Source: CAYSRC01 sp964446385
Lineage (GTDB): Bacteria; Bacillota; Clostridia; Oscillospirales; Ruminococcaceae
Direction of reading: 5' to 3'
NCBI GenBank assembly: GCA_964446385.1
Contig: CAYUOH010000003.1
Location: forward strand, 133,382 to 197,381
DNA length: 64,000 bases
Shown: one piece after another, positions 8,960 to 16,800 of the stretch
How the letters are laid out: every line of letters begins with the position of its first letter
Numbering within the stretch: position 1 is the first letter of the stretch
Position numbers and translations under genes: made by a program
The notes under the pieces: model-generated
What the model was told of the DNA's origin: nothing
The model's database searches: none
The model's input: only the letters and a program-made list of their open reading frames with translations

Positions 8960-9641
8960 CAAAAAATTGAAAAATATCTTGCGTATCGCGATACCCCTTG
9001 TTCTTATACCCGGGGCCATGGTACTCGGTGTGCTGGTTTTCGACGAAAAGCGGTACGCCTTTATTGCCGTTGCCATAGCGCTGCTTTCTCTTCTGCTCTT
9101 TTACGTCGGTATCGAAAAACGCACTGTAGGCACACGCCGTATGGTTATTATAGCCGTAATGACGGCTCTTTCGATAATCGGGCGCTTTATCTTCTCACTT
9201 ATCCCCGCCTTCAAGCCGGTTACTGCCATGGTTATTATCACTGCGGTCTGGCTTGGTCCCGAATCGGGTTTCCTCGTTGGTTCCCTTTCAGCTCTGATAT
9301 CCAACTTTTATTTCGGTCAGGGTCCCTGGACACCGTTTCAGATGTTCGCCTGGGGACTGATAGGGCTGATTGCCGGTTACCTTTCGAATCCGTTGAGGCG
9401 AAGCCGTATCATGCTTGCGGTTTACGGTGCCATTGCAGGAATGCTTTTCTCGGCGGTAATGGACGTATGGACCGTCATGTGGTACCAGGACGGTTTTTCG
9501 CTGCCTCTTTACCTCGCCGCACTTGCCACTGCCCTGCCCCACACAATCACATACGCTGCATCCAACGTAATCTTTCTACTTACTCTCGGTCGGACTTTCG
9601 GTGAAAAACTCGAGCGTGTTAAGTACAAATATGGTATATAA
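8943..9641 (+). CDS. ECF transporter substrate-binding S-component (probable cobalamin/corrinoid specificity)
   Basis: This 232-residue membrane protein has six or seven hydrophobic helices. It carries the RRMVIIAVMTALSIIGRFIF segment typical of S-components, with the small-residue helix that packs on EcfT, and YFGQGPWTPFQMFAWGLIG, a block I associate with CbrT-like cobalamin S-components. It overlaps the ATPase gene, so it belongs to the same dedicated (group I) system. The cobalamin assignment rests on this resemblance and on the neighbouring transcobalamin-like protein. No B12 riboswitch was found upstream of the operon. Confidence 0.75.
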   Translation: MLLTGNKKLKNILRIAIPLVLIPGAMVLGVLVFDEKRYAFIAVAIALLSLLLFYVGIEKRTVGTRRMVIIAVMTALSIIGRFIFSLIPAFKPVTAMVIITAVWLGPESGFLVGSLSALISNFYFGQGPWTPFQMFAWGLIGLIAGYLSNPLRRSRIMLAVYGAIAGMLFSAVMDVWTVMWYQDGFSLPLYLAALATALPHTITYAASNVIFLLTLGRTFGEKLERVKYKYGI

Positions 9642-9747
9642 TTCGTAAATGCAACTCCTGGTTGACAGATTTCAAGCTCTGTTTGGTAGTGAGCAACTGC
9701 CGTAAAAGTTAAGATAATGTCATACAAACCAAAGGAGGAACAAAATA

Positions 9748-10743
9748 ATGATATTAGCAGATAAGATTATTGAGGAAAGAAAAAAACTAGGTCTGTCCCA
9801 GGAGGAACTTGCTGAAAAGCTGTCTGTTTCCCGTCAGGCCGTTTCAAAATGGGAAAGCGCACAATCAATTCCCGACCTGCAGAAGATTATTCTTATGTCA
9901 GAACTGTTTTCAGTAACCACAGATTACCTTTTAAAGGAAGAGATGGAGCCTGAAAACCGGGTCTCAACCGGCGCTGAAACGGACAGAACGATCCGCCGCG
10001 TATCCATGGAAGAGGCAAATGATTTTCTCGCTGCAACCTTAGATCAGAGTAAAAATGTTTCGTTTGGCGTCCTTCTGTGCATTCTCTGCCCTGTTCTTCT
10101 GATATTCCTTGCAGGACTGTCCGAAACGGGAATCATCGGAATAACGGAAAATACCGCCGTAGCCTGCGGTCTTGCGGCATTATTTATTCTGGTAGCGGCT
10201 GCGGTATTCCTTTTTATCCGGAACGGAAGCAGAATCGAACGTTTTGAATATCTTGAAAAGGAAGAATTTGAAACAGCCTACGGCGTTACAGGTCTCGTAA
10301 AAGAAAAAAAAGCCGAATTCGATTCATTTTATTCAAAATATCTCGCCCTCGGAATTATTCTCTGTGTTCTCTCTCCTCTTCCCCTGATTCTGGCATCCGT
10401 TATCACTGGAGGTAATAAAGAAGTTATCGCCGTATCGATGGTTTCGCTGCTTCTGTGTATTGTGGCCTTCGGAGTATATATGATAGTCAGGGTTGCAATA
10501 ATAAACTCCGGCTATCAAATCCTCCTTCAGGAGGGAGATTATAAGGTTGTCGAAAAGAAGGCCAGCTCTGCTTTAGGTACAGCAAACGGCTTATACTGGA
10601 GTCTTGTTACGGCCGTATATCTCACCTGGAGTTTTATCACCATGAGATGGGGCAACACCTGGATAATCTGGCCGGTTGCGGCTGTGCTCTGCGCCCCTGT
10701 AATGATTCTTGTCAGACTCTTAAGCGGTAAAAACGAAAAATAA
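9748..10743 (+). CDS. XRE-family regulator with C-terminal membrane domain
   Basis: This 331-residue protein has an N-terminal helix-turn-helix of the Cro/CI type (KLGLSQEELAEKLSVSRQAV, then a WES turn, residues 12-37), a linker to about residue 100, and then five hydrophobic segments in two pairs plus a final one. Membrane-anchored XRE proteins of this shape are common in Firmicutes and usually control nearby transport or stress genes. It starts 106 bases after the ECF operon with its own strong ribosome site (AAAGGAGG), so it could be either the last gene of that operon or independent. Target unknown. Confidence 0.82.
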   Translation: MILADKIIEERKKLGLSQEELAEKLSVSRQAVSKWESAQSIPDLQKIILMSELFSVTTDYLLKEEMEPENRVSTGAETDRTIRRVSMEEANDFLAATLDQSKNVSFGVLLCILCPVLLIFLAGLSETGIIGITENTAVACGLAALFILVAAAVFLFIRNGSRIERFEYLEKEEFETAYGVTGLVKEKKAEFDSFYSKYLALGIILCVLSPLPLILASVITGGNKEVIAVSMVSLLLCIVAFGVYMIVRVAIINSGYQILLQEGDYKVVEKKASSALGTANGLYWSLVTAVYLTWSFITMRWGNTWIIWPVAAVLCAPVMILVRLLSGKNEK

Positions 10744-10759
10744 CTCGCATAAAAAAGAA

Positions 10760-10790
10760 AAGGCGCCGCTCAAGCGGCGCCTTTATTTAT
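10760..10790. terminator. Bidirectional terminator
   Basis: The GC-rich stem AGGCGCCGCT/AGCGGCGCCT is flanked by AAAAAAGAAA on the left and TTTATTTAT on the right. It separates the XRE gene from the converging carboxylesterase. Confidence 0.88.
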
Positions 10791-10803
10791 ATGGTAAGTG
10801 GAA

Positions 10804-12378
10804 TTACCTGAAGATGTACTTGTAAACTTCTTCGTGGTATTTACTCTTGAGCTCGCTCTCGATGTCGACCAACATTGTGTAGCGGGTCTCGCTGTTGTAG
10901 GGCTTCCATACGGGCATGTAGGGGTTGCTGGGGTTTCCGGATCTGGCAAATGCGCCCCAGGCTGCGCTTGCTGCTTTGTTAAGCTTCATGGCGTCAGCAT
11001 GTGTGTCGCAGTTCCACAAAGCAGGAGCATAGTCGGCGTTGCCAAAGTAGAAGGGAATTTCTACACCGTGAACGGCCTTAAACTCAGGGTCATTGCCTTC
11101 ACGTAGGAAGCAGTAGTTGAAGACCGGTGCTCCGCCTCCAACCAGCTCTCTGGAATGGGCACGGGCATAACTGCTCTTGCCGTGATTGCGGTCATTCAGG
11201 AAGGAGGTGTAGATATGTACGGGCTGGATATCCTCGCTGTAGTAACCCTTGTAGATCTTAATGATGTCGTCGGCTTCTTCAGAGGTGTAACCGAGCTTTA
11301 CGATAGCCTCGTGTACTTCCTCAACAGTCCACTTAAACATCTTGGGATTGAACAGAGCCTGAAGAACGCTGTCGTCTTTGTCGTAACCGGTAATCAGAGT
11401 GATATCCTTGCAGAATTCAGAACCTTCTGCGCCGTCGAACGGATCATACTTAACAACTCTGCCGTCCTTTACGACGGGACATACAAAGTATGTACCGACC
11501 GTGCGGGTCTTGTTAATATCTCTCTGAGCCTGGATAAGCTCAGCGGGTGTGTAATCAAACAGCTTGTCGACGTTGTTCTTGTCGACTCCCAGGAAATCCA
11601 GGAACTGCTTTGTCATGGCGATACCCTCTTCGATGCTGGAGGTACCGAAACCGCCGGACTGGATGATGCCGCGCTGTACGTTACCCTTAGCCATAGGCAT
11701 GGAGATCAAAGCGGCAACCTTTCCGCCACCACCGGACTGACCGCACAGGGTCACGTTGCCGGGATCGCCGCCAAAGGCCTCGATGTTGTCATGGATCCAC
11801 TGGAGAGCGGCGGCCATATCCTGGTGACCTACGTTTGCGCAATCCTTGAAACGTTCGTCAAGATTGCAGAGATACAGATATCCGAAGACACCGAGTCTGT
11901 GGCCAACTGAGATAAAGATAACATCTTCGTTCTTGGCCATGTTGAATCCGTCATGCCAGTCAGCCTCTGCCGCACCAGCAATGTTGCCGCCGCCGTGGAA
12001 CCATACCAAAACGGGGCGTTTTTTACCGTCGTTCAGACCCGGGGTCCACAGGTTTAGGGCAAGACAGTCTTCATCACCGTCGCCGCCCATCTCGTTGGAT
12101 CCGGTCATCAGCTTTTCATAGCCGGAGGGATATCTTGTGCTGCGGATTTCCTCATCTTCCATACGCGGGGTATCGCACTGCCAGGACTTGCCTGCGTAAG
12201 CCAGAGCCGGTTTTACATCATTCCAGGGAATCAGAGCCTGGGGAGGCATAAATCTGTTCTTGCCTGCGGCAGATTGTGCATAGTGGAAACCAAGAAAACG
12301 GTAGATACCGTCAATATTGGCACCCTGCAGCTTGCCGGCCTTGGTGCTGGCGATTGCTTTAGTATCAATCTTGATCAT
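10804..12378 (-). CDS. Type-B carboxylesterase (para-nitrobenzyl-esterase family)
   Basis: This 524-residue alpha/beta hydrolase has the oxyanion-hole motif FHGGG, the nucleophile elbow GQSGGGGK (about residue 205) and the C-terminal HGVEIPFYFGN that supplies the catalytic His. The length is usual for the family. No signal peptide is seen, so it probably acts in the cytoplasm. AGGAG lies 9 bases before the ATG. It is downstream of two smaller esterase genes on the same strand (gap 73 bases), suggesting an operon that removes ester groups from imported plant-derived compounds; that role is inference. Confidence 0.88.
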   Translation of the reverse strand: MIKIDTKAIASTKAGKLQGANIDGIYRFLGFHYAQSAAGKNRFMPPQALIPWNDVKPALAYAGKSWQCDTPRMEDEEIRSTRYPSGYEKLMTGSNEMGGDGDEDCLALNLWTPGLNDGKKRPVLVWFHGGGNIAGAAEADWHDGFNMAKNEDVIFISVGHRLGVFGYLYLCNLDERFKDCANVGHQDMAAALQWIHDNIEAFGGDPGNVTLCGQSGGGGKVAALISMPMAKGNVQRGIIQSGGFGTSSIEEGIAMTKQFLDFLGVDKNNVDKLFDYTPAELIQAQRDINKTRTVGTYFVCPVVKDGRVVKYDPFDGAEGSEFCKDITLITGYDKDDSVLQALFNPKMFKWTVEEVHEAIVKLGYTSEEADDIIKIYKGYYSEDIQPVHIYTSFLNDRNHGKSSYARAHSRELVGGGAPVFNYCFLREGNDPEFKAVHGVEIPFYFGNADYAPALWNCDTHADAMKLNKAASAAWGAFARSGNPSNPYMPVWKPYNSETRYTMLVDIESELKSKYHEEVYKYIFR

Positions 12379-12451
12379 TTATAGCTTCTCCTATATTTAA
12401 TGTAATTCTTAAGTCAAAAATCTTTACACGCGGTGGATATAGCCTGCGTAA

Positions 12452-13615
12452 TTATTTGAACAGGCGTTTTGCGAATTCTGCTACTCCGTAACGCCAGGGA
12501 GCCCACTCGTGATAGCCGGGAGACGGGAAGAATACCATCTTGAAGCCTTCTGCTCTCATTTCTCTGGTCTGCTCGCGGAGTGCCTTGCAGGCCGGCTCGT
12601 ACTCGCCGGCGTTAACAAAAAACAGGTCAAAGTTGTCGTTGAATTTTGCGGGATCCTTCAGCAGGCCGAGCTTGTCGACGCGATCGGTACGGAGGCCGGG
12701 CGCGCTTAATACGCCGGCGTTGGCAAACAGTTCGGGATAACTGAGAACAGTGTTCAATGTCTGACCGCCGCCCATGGAGAATCCGGAAACCGCCCTGTGA
12801 TGACGGTCTGCTATTGTGCGGTACTTTTTGTCTATGAAAGGTACGCTGTCGTTGGCAATAAGCTTTTCAACAGGAGATACGAGCTTGTTCTCGCCCATTT
12901 CCTCATCGGGAGGATATACATAGCCGCAGTTCATAACTACAATCATTTCCTCGCACTGACCATCGGCAATCAGGTTGTCCATGATATAGTTAATTTTACC
13001 CTGCCATACCCAGCAGCTTTCAGCTTCGCCGCCGCCATGCTGGAGATACAGAACAGGATAACGTTTGGCGCGGTTTGTCTCATAGGATGCAGGGGTGTAT
13101 ACGAAGCAGTTGCGCCAGTCTTTTACTGTCTCGGAATAGAAATAATCCATACGGACGGAGCCGTGAGGAACATCCTGAAGCAGATAGAAGTTGCTGTATT
13201 TATCGGGCAACTCGAAGAAGTTCATGATTCTACCGTAGCCATATCCGTAAGGCATATAGGGGTTGAGGCAGCGTGTGCCATCAACATAGAAGTTTACGAA
13301 ATGGAAGGCTGAATCAAGATCCTTGACGGTGCAGCGCCACCAGCCGTCCTCGCCCTTTACCATGTCGTGACGGGTTTCGACGAAGCTTCCGCCTGCGCCG
13401 GCAACCTGCACGCTCTTTGCGTCGGGGGCATGGAAAGCAAAATCGACGTCGCCATTTACCTTTACTTGTACACCCTTGGGAAGGGTGACGAAGCGTCCGT
13501 TGGGACGGCCGTTAGCGTCGTTTTCACGGACAAGGTCGCGATGGGGATCGTTAAAAAACAGTGCATGCTCGGTAAGTGCCTGGTTTTCCAATAATTCTTT
13601 TCTAAGCATCATCAT
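12452..13615 (-). CDS. CE1-like esterase with N-terminal CBM48/E-set domain (copy 1)
   Basis: This 387-residue protein has an N-terminal immunoglobulin-like E-set domain (DVDFAFHAPDAKSVQVAG near residue 55) and a C-terminal esterase domain: LYLQHGGGE, nucleophile GFSMGGG and catalytic His in GYHEWAPWRYG. This domain order is known from feruloyl/acetyl-xylan esterases of family CE1. No signal peptide is present. Three ATG codons in a row follow AAAGGGG, so the true start may be the second or third. It is paralogous to the gene 8 bases upstream (13624-14799). Confidence 0.85.
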   Translation of the reverse strand: MMMLRKELLENQALTEHALFFNDPHRDLVRENDANGRPNGRFVTLPKGVQVKVNGDVDFAFHAPDAKSVQVAGAGGSFVETRHDMVKGEDGWWRCTVKDLDSAFHFVNFYVDGTRCLNPYMPYGYGYGRIMNFFELPDKYSNFYLLQDVPHGSVRMDYFYSETVKDWRNCFVYTPASYETNRAKRYPVLYLQHGGGEAESCWVWQGKINYIMDNLIADGQCEEMIVVMNCGYVYPPDEEMGENKLVSPVEKLIANDSVPFIDKKYRTIADRHHRAVSGFSMGGGQTLNTVLSYPELFANAGVLSAPGLRTDRVDKLGLLKDPAKFNDNFDLFFVNAGEYEPACKALREQTREMRAEGFKMVFFPSPGYHEWAPWRYGVAEFAKRLFK

Positions 13616-13623
13616 TTTCCCCT

Positions 13624-14799
13624 TTACTTGAATATAAGTCCGAGGAACTCACGTGCGCTGAACCTCCAAACATCCCATACATGGAATCCGGGATGATGGT
13701 AGCCCTTGACGTTGAGGCCGAGAGCCTGCTTTTCGGCAACAACGGGAGCTGTACGCTGGTTGTAACCTTCATCATCGCCGCCGGTAAACAGCATTACGTC
13801 AAATTCGGAGTTGAACTTCTCGGGATTATTGAAATAATCGGTATAATCGTACTCGTTGCGAACAATGGGGACTCCGCCGGAGAATACACCAAGATTGGCA
13901 AATAGGTCTCTATGCTTGAGAGCGATGGCAAATGCCTGAGCAGAACCGAGGGACAGACCGGCCATAGCGCGGTGCTTGCGGTCTGCAATTGTACGGTAAT
14001 GGGCATCGATGTGGGGAATACAGTCCTCTGTCAGCTCCTTGTCGAAGTCACCGGGGAAAAAAGTGTAATCCTTGCCCTCTTCGAAAGCGTATCCGCAGTT
14101 CATGACAATAATCAGCTCGGAAGCTTTACCTTCGGCAATCATATTGTCGGCAATCGTGTTCAGATGGCCTTGCCATACCCAACCCATTTCGTTTTCACCA
14201 ACGCCGTGCTGGATGTACATAACAGGGTATTGTTTGTTGCTCTCGTCATACCCGGGAGGGCAGTAAACCCATGCGCACTTGGTACGGCCTGTGACAGAGG
14301 ACTTATAAAGCTCCATACGGACATCGCCGTGAGGAACATCCTTCATCATCCAGAAACCGTCCTCTTCGCCTGGGAGATCGAATACATTGATGGGATAGAA
14401 CCAGCCGTAACCTACGGGAGCGTCGGGGTTAACCATGAGGTTGCCGTCGACCCAGTATTTGTGGTTGTGAAAACCGGGCTTGATACCGGAAACGGTAACA
14501 CTCCACCAGCCGTCTACACCCTTGGTCATCTCGTTGCGGTCCGCGAGGAAGTAACCGCCGCAGCCTGCTACCTCGACCTTTTTGGCCTCGGGTGCATAAT
14601 AGCGGAAGGTTACGTCGCCGTTGTCTAGAATCTTGATGGCAGGAACGGCATCGACTACCTTTGCGTTGCCCAGGCCGCCGGGGGAAACGACCTGAGTGTT
14701 TGCATCCATTCTGAAGTTAAGGATAACGTCCTTATCCGGCTTATGGAAATACAAAATCTGAGCTGTAGTGATGGGATTTTTGTAGAAATCCTGTACCAT
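13624..14799 (-). CDS. CE1-like esterase with N-terminal CBM48/E-set domain (copy 2)
   Basis: This 391-residue paralogue of the next gene has an E-set block (DVTFRYYAPEAKKVEVAGCG near residue 60), then MYIQHGVGENEMGWVW, nucleophile GLSLGSAQ and catalytic-His region GFHVWDVWRF. Sequence outside the motifs has clearly diverged, so the duplication is old. No secretion signal is visible, which points to intracellular de-esterification of short substituted oligosaccharides. It is first of a probable three-gene esterase operon; the ribosome site GAAAGG is 12 bases upstream. Confidence 0.85.
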   Translation of the reverse strand: MVQDFYKNPITTAQILYFHKPDKDVILNFRMDANTQVVSPGGLGNAKVVDAVPAIKILDNGDVTFRYYAPEAKKVEVAGCGGYFLADRNEMTKGVDGWWSVTVSGIKPGFHNHKYWVDGNLMVNPDAPVGYGWFYPINVFDLPGEEDGFWMMKDVPHGDVRMELYKSSVTGRTKCAWVYCPPGYDESNKQYPVMYIQHGVGENEMGWVWQGHLNTIADNMIAEGKASELIIVMNCGYAFEEGKDYTFFPGDFDKELTEDCIPHIDAHYRTIADRKHRAMAGLSLGSAQAFAIALKHRDLFANLGVFSGGVPIVRNEYDYTDYFNNPEKFNSEFDVMLFTGGDDEGYNQRTAPVVAEKQALGLNVKGYHHPGFHVWDVWRFSAREFLGLIFK

Positions 14800-14966
14800 A
14801 ATAGCTTATACCTTTCTGTATATTTATTTTATAGTGCAATACCTACTCAGTTAAGTTTATGAAAAAGGCTTTAATGTTTCAAGGTGTAAAAAGGCGAAAT
14901 TTCGACTCATTTATTATGTAATGTGACAATAATAAAAAGCTTCCCGAAAAGACGCTATATATAGTA

Positions 14967-14981
14967 ATTTACATAGTAAAT
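14967..14981. promoter_or_regulatory. Palindrome upstream of the esterase operon
   Basis: ATTTAC-ATA-GTAAAT is a perfect inverted repeat 168 bases before the first esterase start, inside a 330-base AT-rich gap. It may be an operator. No convincing -35/-10 pair was picked out, and the rest of the gap (14800-14966) shows nothing else. Confidence 0.35.
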
Positions 14982-15015
14982 AAATCGTTACCTATGATTT
15001 TTTTAGCGAGGCACA

Positions 15016-15063
15016 TACAAAAGACCACTTCAAGGCTCTTACAACTTGAAGTGGTCTTTTGTA
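15016..15063. terminator. Long terminator hairpin after the DegV/PAP2 operon
   Basis: The 19-base arms TACAAAAGACCACTTCAAG and CTTGAAGTGGTCTTTTGTA are perfectly complementary around a 10-base loop. It lies 67 bases past the stop of the PAP2-like gene and is T-rich on both sides. Confidence 0.8.
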
Positions 15064-15129
15064 TATATTTGAATCTAGAAAAATGAAAATCCTTTGCGCC
15101 GCCGTACAGCTTTTTAGTTTAATTCCCAT

Positions 15130-15699
15130 TTATGCGAACATAAGAATGCTTAAAACAGACGCGACTACGCTAACAGCCGAGCCTGTGAGCAGCTGCGGCA
15201 GGGTATGCTGTTTCAGATTTATCGAAGAGCGGTAGACTGCGACGATCAGCAGTGCACAGGGTATGAGCATGTATGCATTGATTTGCCACGCAAGAATAAC
15301 TGTCGGCGCGGTCGTGCTGCAGGCGTGTCCGCTCGCCTTGAACCGGGCAAGCTTATTAAGGATGATCAGCATCACGACCGAAATCACATAGGAGGAAAAG
15401 AGCACCTTTGTGATGGGCGAAGCGTTTGCAGCAAGCGCCCATATGAACCCTCCGATATAACTGACGACGCTGAAAACCATGGCTGTGCTTCTTTGCCCCT
15501 CCCGCCTGTCCTTTCCGAGGTGAAATAATTCTCGTATTGGGTAGGCCATAGCGGGAATCAGCATAAGGCATACCTCGGAAACTATGAAATCGGAGGTCGA
15601 CATCGCATTGTTAGCAAAGAGGTAAAGCACAAGAACGGTGAGTCCGGACACAATGGCCGGTATCGTAATGATTCGCGTGAATTTCTCGATTCTGTTCAT
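15130..15699 (-). CDS. PAP2-like membrane protein
   Basis: This 189-residue protein has about six hydrophobic segments. RFKASGHACS near residue 118 resembles the SGH motif, and SSINLKQHTLPQLL the third motif, of PAP2 phosphatases, where the His is conserved but the usual Arg and Asp are replaced. Family members remove phosphate from lipid or isoprenoid pyrophosphates. It starts 7 bases after the DegV gene, so the two are one operon. Activity is uncertain because of the altered motif residues. Confidence 0.6.
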   Translation of the reverse strand: MNRIEKFTRIITIPAIVSGLTVLVLYLFANNAMSTSDFIVSEVCLMLIPAMAYPIRELFHLGKDRREGQRSTAMVFSVVSYIGGFIWALAANASPITKVLFSSYVISVVMLIILNKLARFKASGHACSTTAPTVILAWQINAYMLIPCALLIVAVYRSSINLKQHTLPQLLTGSAVSVVASVLSILMFA

Positions 15700-15705
15700 C
15701 GCTGT

Positions 15706-16536
15706 TCAGCACTCAAATCCAAGTAAAATTCCGCCCTTTTCGGCATAATAGCTGCACAAACCTCTCAGAGGCATAATCTTGATCTCAACGGCGCCGAATT
15801 CCGAAAGAATTGCCTGTTTCAGCGTTTCGGCTGCCTCGATGTTGAGGCAATGCCCGATAATGGCCTTTCCGCCACGATAGCCTATGCGCCTAAGCTCCGA
15901 TAAAAATCCCTCGATGACCTTAACCGCACCGCGGCATTTTGTCAGCAGCTCCAGCTTGCCTTCTTCGCTCGCGATGCCTAAAATCCTGATGCCCAGAACA
16001 CCGGCAGCAACCGCCGCCAGTTTGCTGATGCGTCCGTTCTGAACGAAATTGTGCACCGATTCCAATGCAAAGAATAGCTTGACGTTGTCTGCATAAGCTT
16101 CAATTTTTTCGCATATAGATTCGAAGCTTTCACCCTTTTGAATAAGCTCTCGTAGCTTTTCGACAATAAGCACCAGCTCAGGGCCTGCTGAAAGCGAATC
16201 AATGACATAAATCTCTTTTTCAGGATGCTTTTCTAAGCAAAGTTGACGGGCCTGGACCGCAGAATTATAGCTTCCGGAAAGCCCGCTCGTTATCGTAACC
16301 GCGAAAATTCGGTCGGCGTCCTCAAACGCTACCGACCAATCAGTCACGTTCGGGCATGAGGTAGAGGAATGGCCTTTGTACTCCTTCAGTTCTTCGACCA
16401 TTTGCTCAACGACAAGCGAAGCGTCATCGACATATTCCTTCCTGTCGGTGATGATTTTCAATGGTACTGATGTAAAATCAACGCCTTCAAGCGTCAGCAG
16501 ATCGCTTGATGAATCTGCAACAATTTTTGTTTTCAA
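15706..16536 (-). CDS. DegV-family fatty-acid-binding protein
   Basis: This 276-residue protein begins with the typical KTKIVADSSSDL block and has HSSTSCPNVTDW and the TSGLSGSYNSA loop that grips the acyl carboxylate. Known role: DegV/FakB proteins bind a fatty acid and present it to FakA kinase for incorporation into phospholipid. The start chosen is TTG at 16534-16536 with GGAGG 7 bases before it; a longer frame to 16557 lacks a ribosome site. Linkage to a PAP2-like gene fits lipid metabolism. Confidence 0.88.
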   Translation of the reverse strand: MKTKIVADSSSDLLTLEGVDFTSVPLKIITDRKEYVDDASLVVEQMVEELKEYKGHSSTSCPNVTDWSVAFEDADRIFAVTITSGLSGSYNSAVQARQLCLEKHPEKEIYVIDSLSAGPELVLIVEKLRELIQKGESFESICEKIEAYADNVKLFFALESVHNFVQNGRISKLAAVAAGVLGIRILGIASEEGKLELLTKCRGAVKVIEGFLSELRRIGYRGGKAIIGHCLNIEAAETLKQAILSEFGAVEIKIMPLRGLCSYYAEKGGILLGFEC

Positions 16537-16693
16537 AAAAATCCTCCAAATAGTCACTGTTGTCCTGTTATAGATCTGCAGTATACTTTCTTAATTAATT
16601 TTATATTATTTTTCGATACCAATTAAAGGTACTAATTAATTGTATACTATTTGTTGAATTTTACAATATGACATATCATTCGCCGCAGAAAAG

Positions 16694-16792
16694 AAAAATA
16701 GGCATAGCCGGTACACTCATACCAAACTATGCCTATATTTTCCCGGGATTGTTAATCCCTATGACGCACCCTCAAACGGGCGCTTTAAATTT
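16694..16792 (-). repeat. Dispersed structured repeat, copy A (3' end of pckA)
   Basis: Read on the minus strand after pckA: a GCGCCC/GGGTGC pair, then GCGTCATAGGGATT...AATCCC, then the hairpin ATAGGCATAG...CTATGCCTAT followed by TTTTTCTTTT. The last part is a rho-independent terminator. The same three-part design recurs at 30000-30090 and 47738-47815, each time directly behind a minus-strand gene. Confidence 0.75.
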
Positions 16793-16800
16793 AGCAGGAA

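Noticed and set aside
9662..9719. TTGACA as a promoter of the XRE gene
   Set aside because: No acceptable -10 lies 16-18 bases downstream.
11155..14628. Plus-strand open frames inside the esterase cluster
   Set aside because: All are antisense to esterase genes that have catalytic motifs and ribosome sites.
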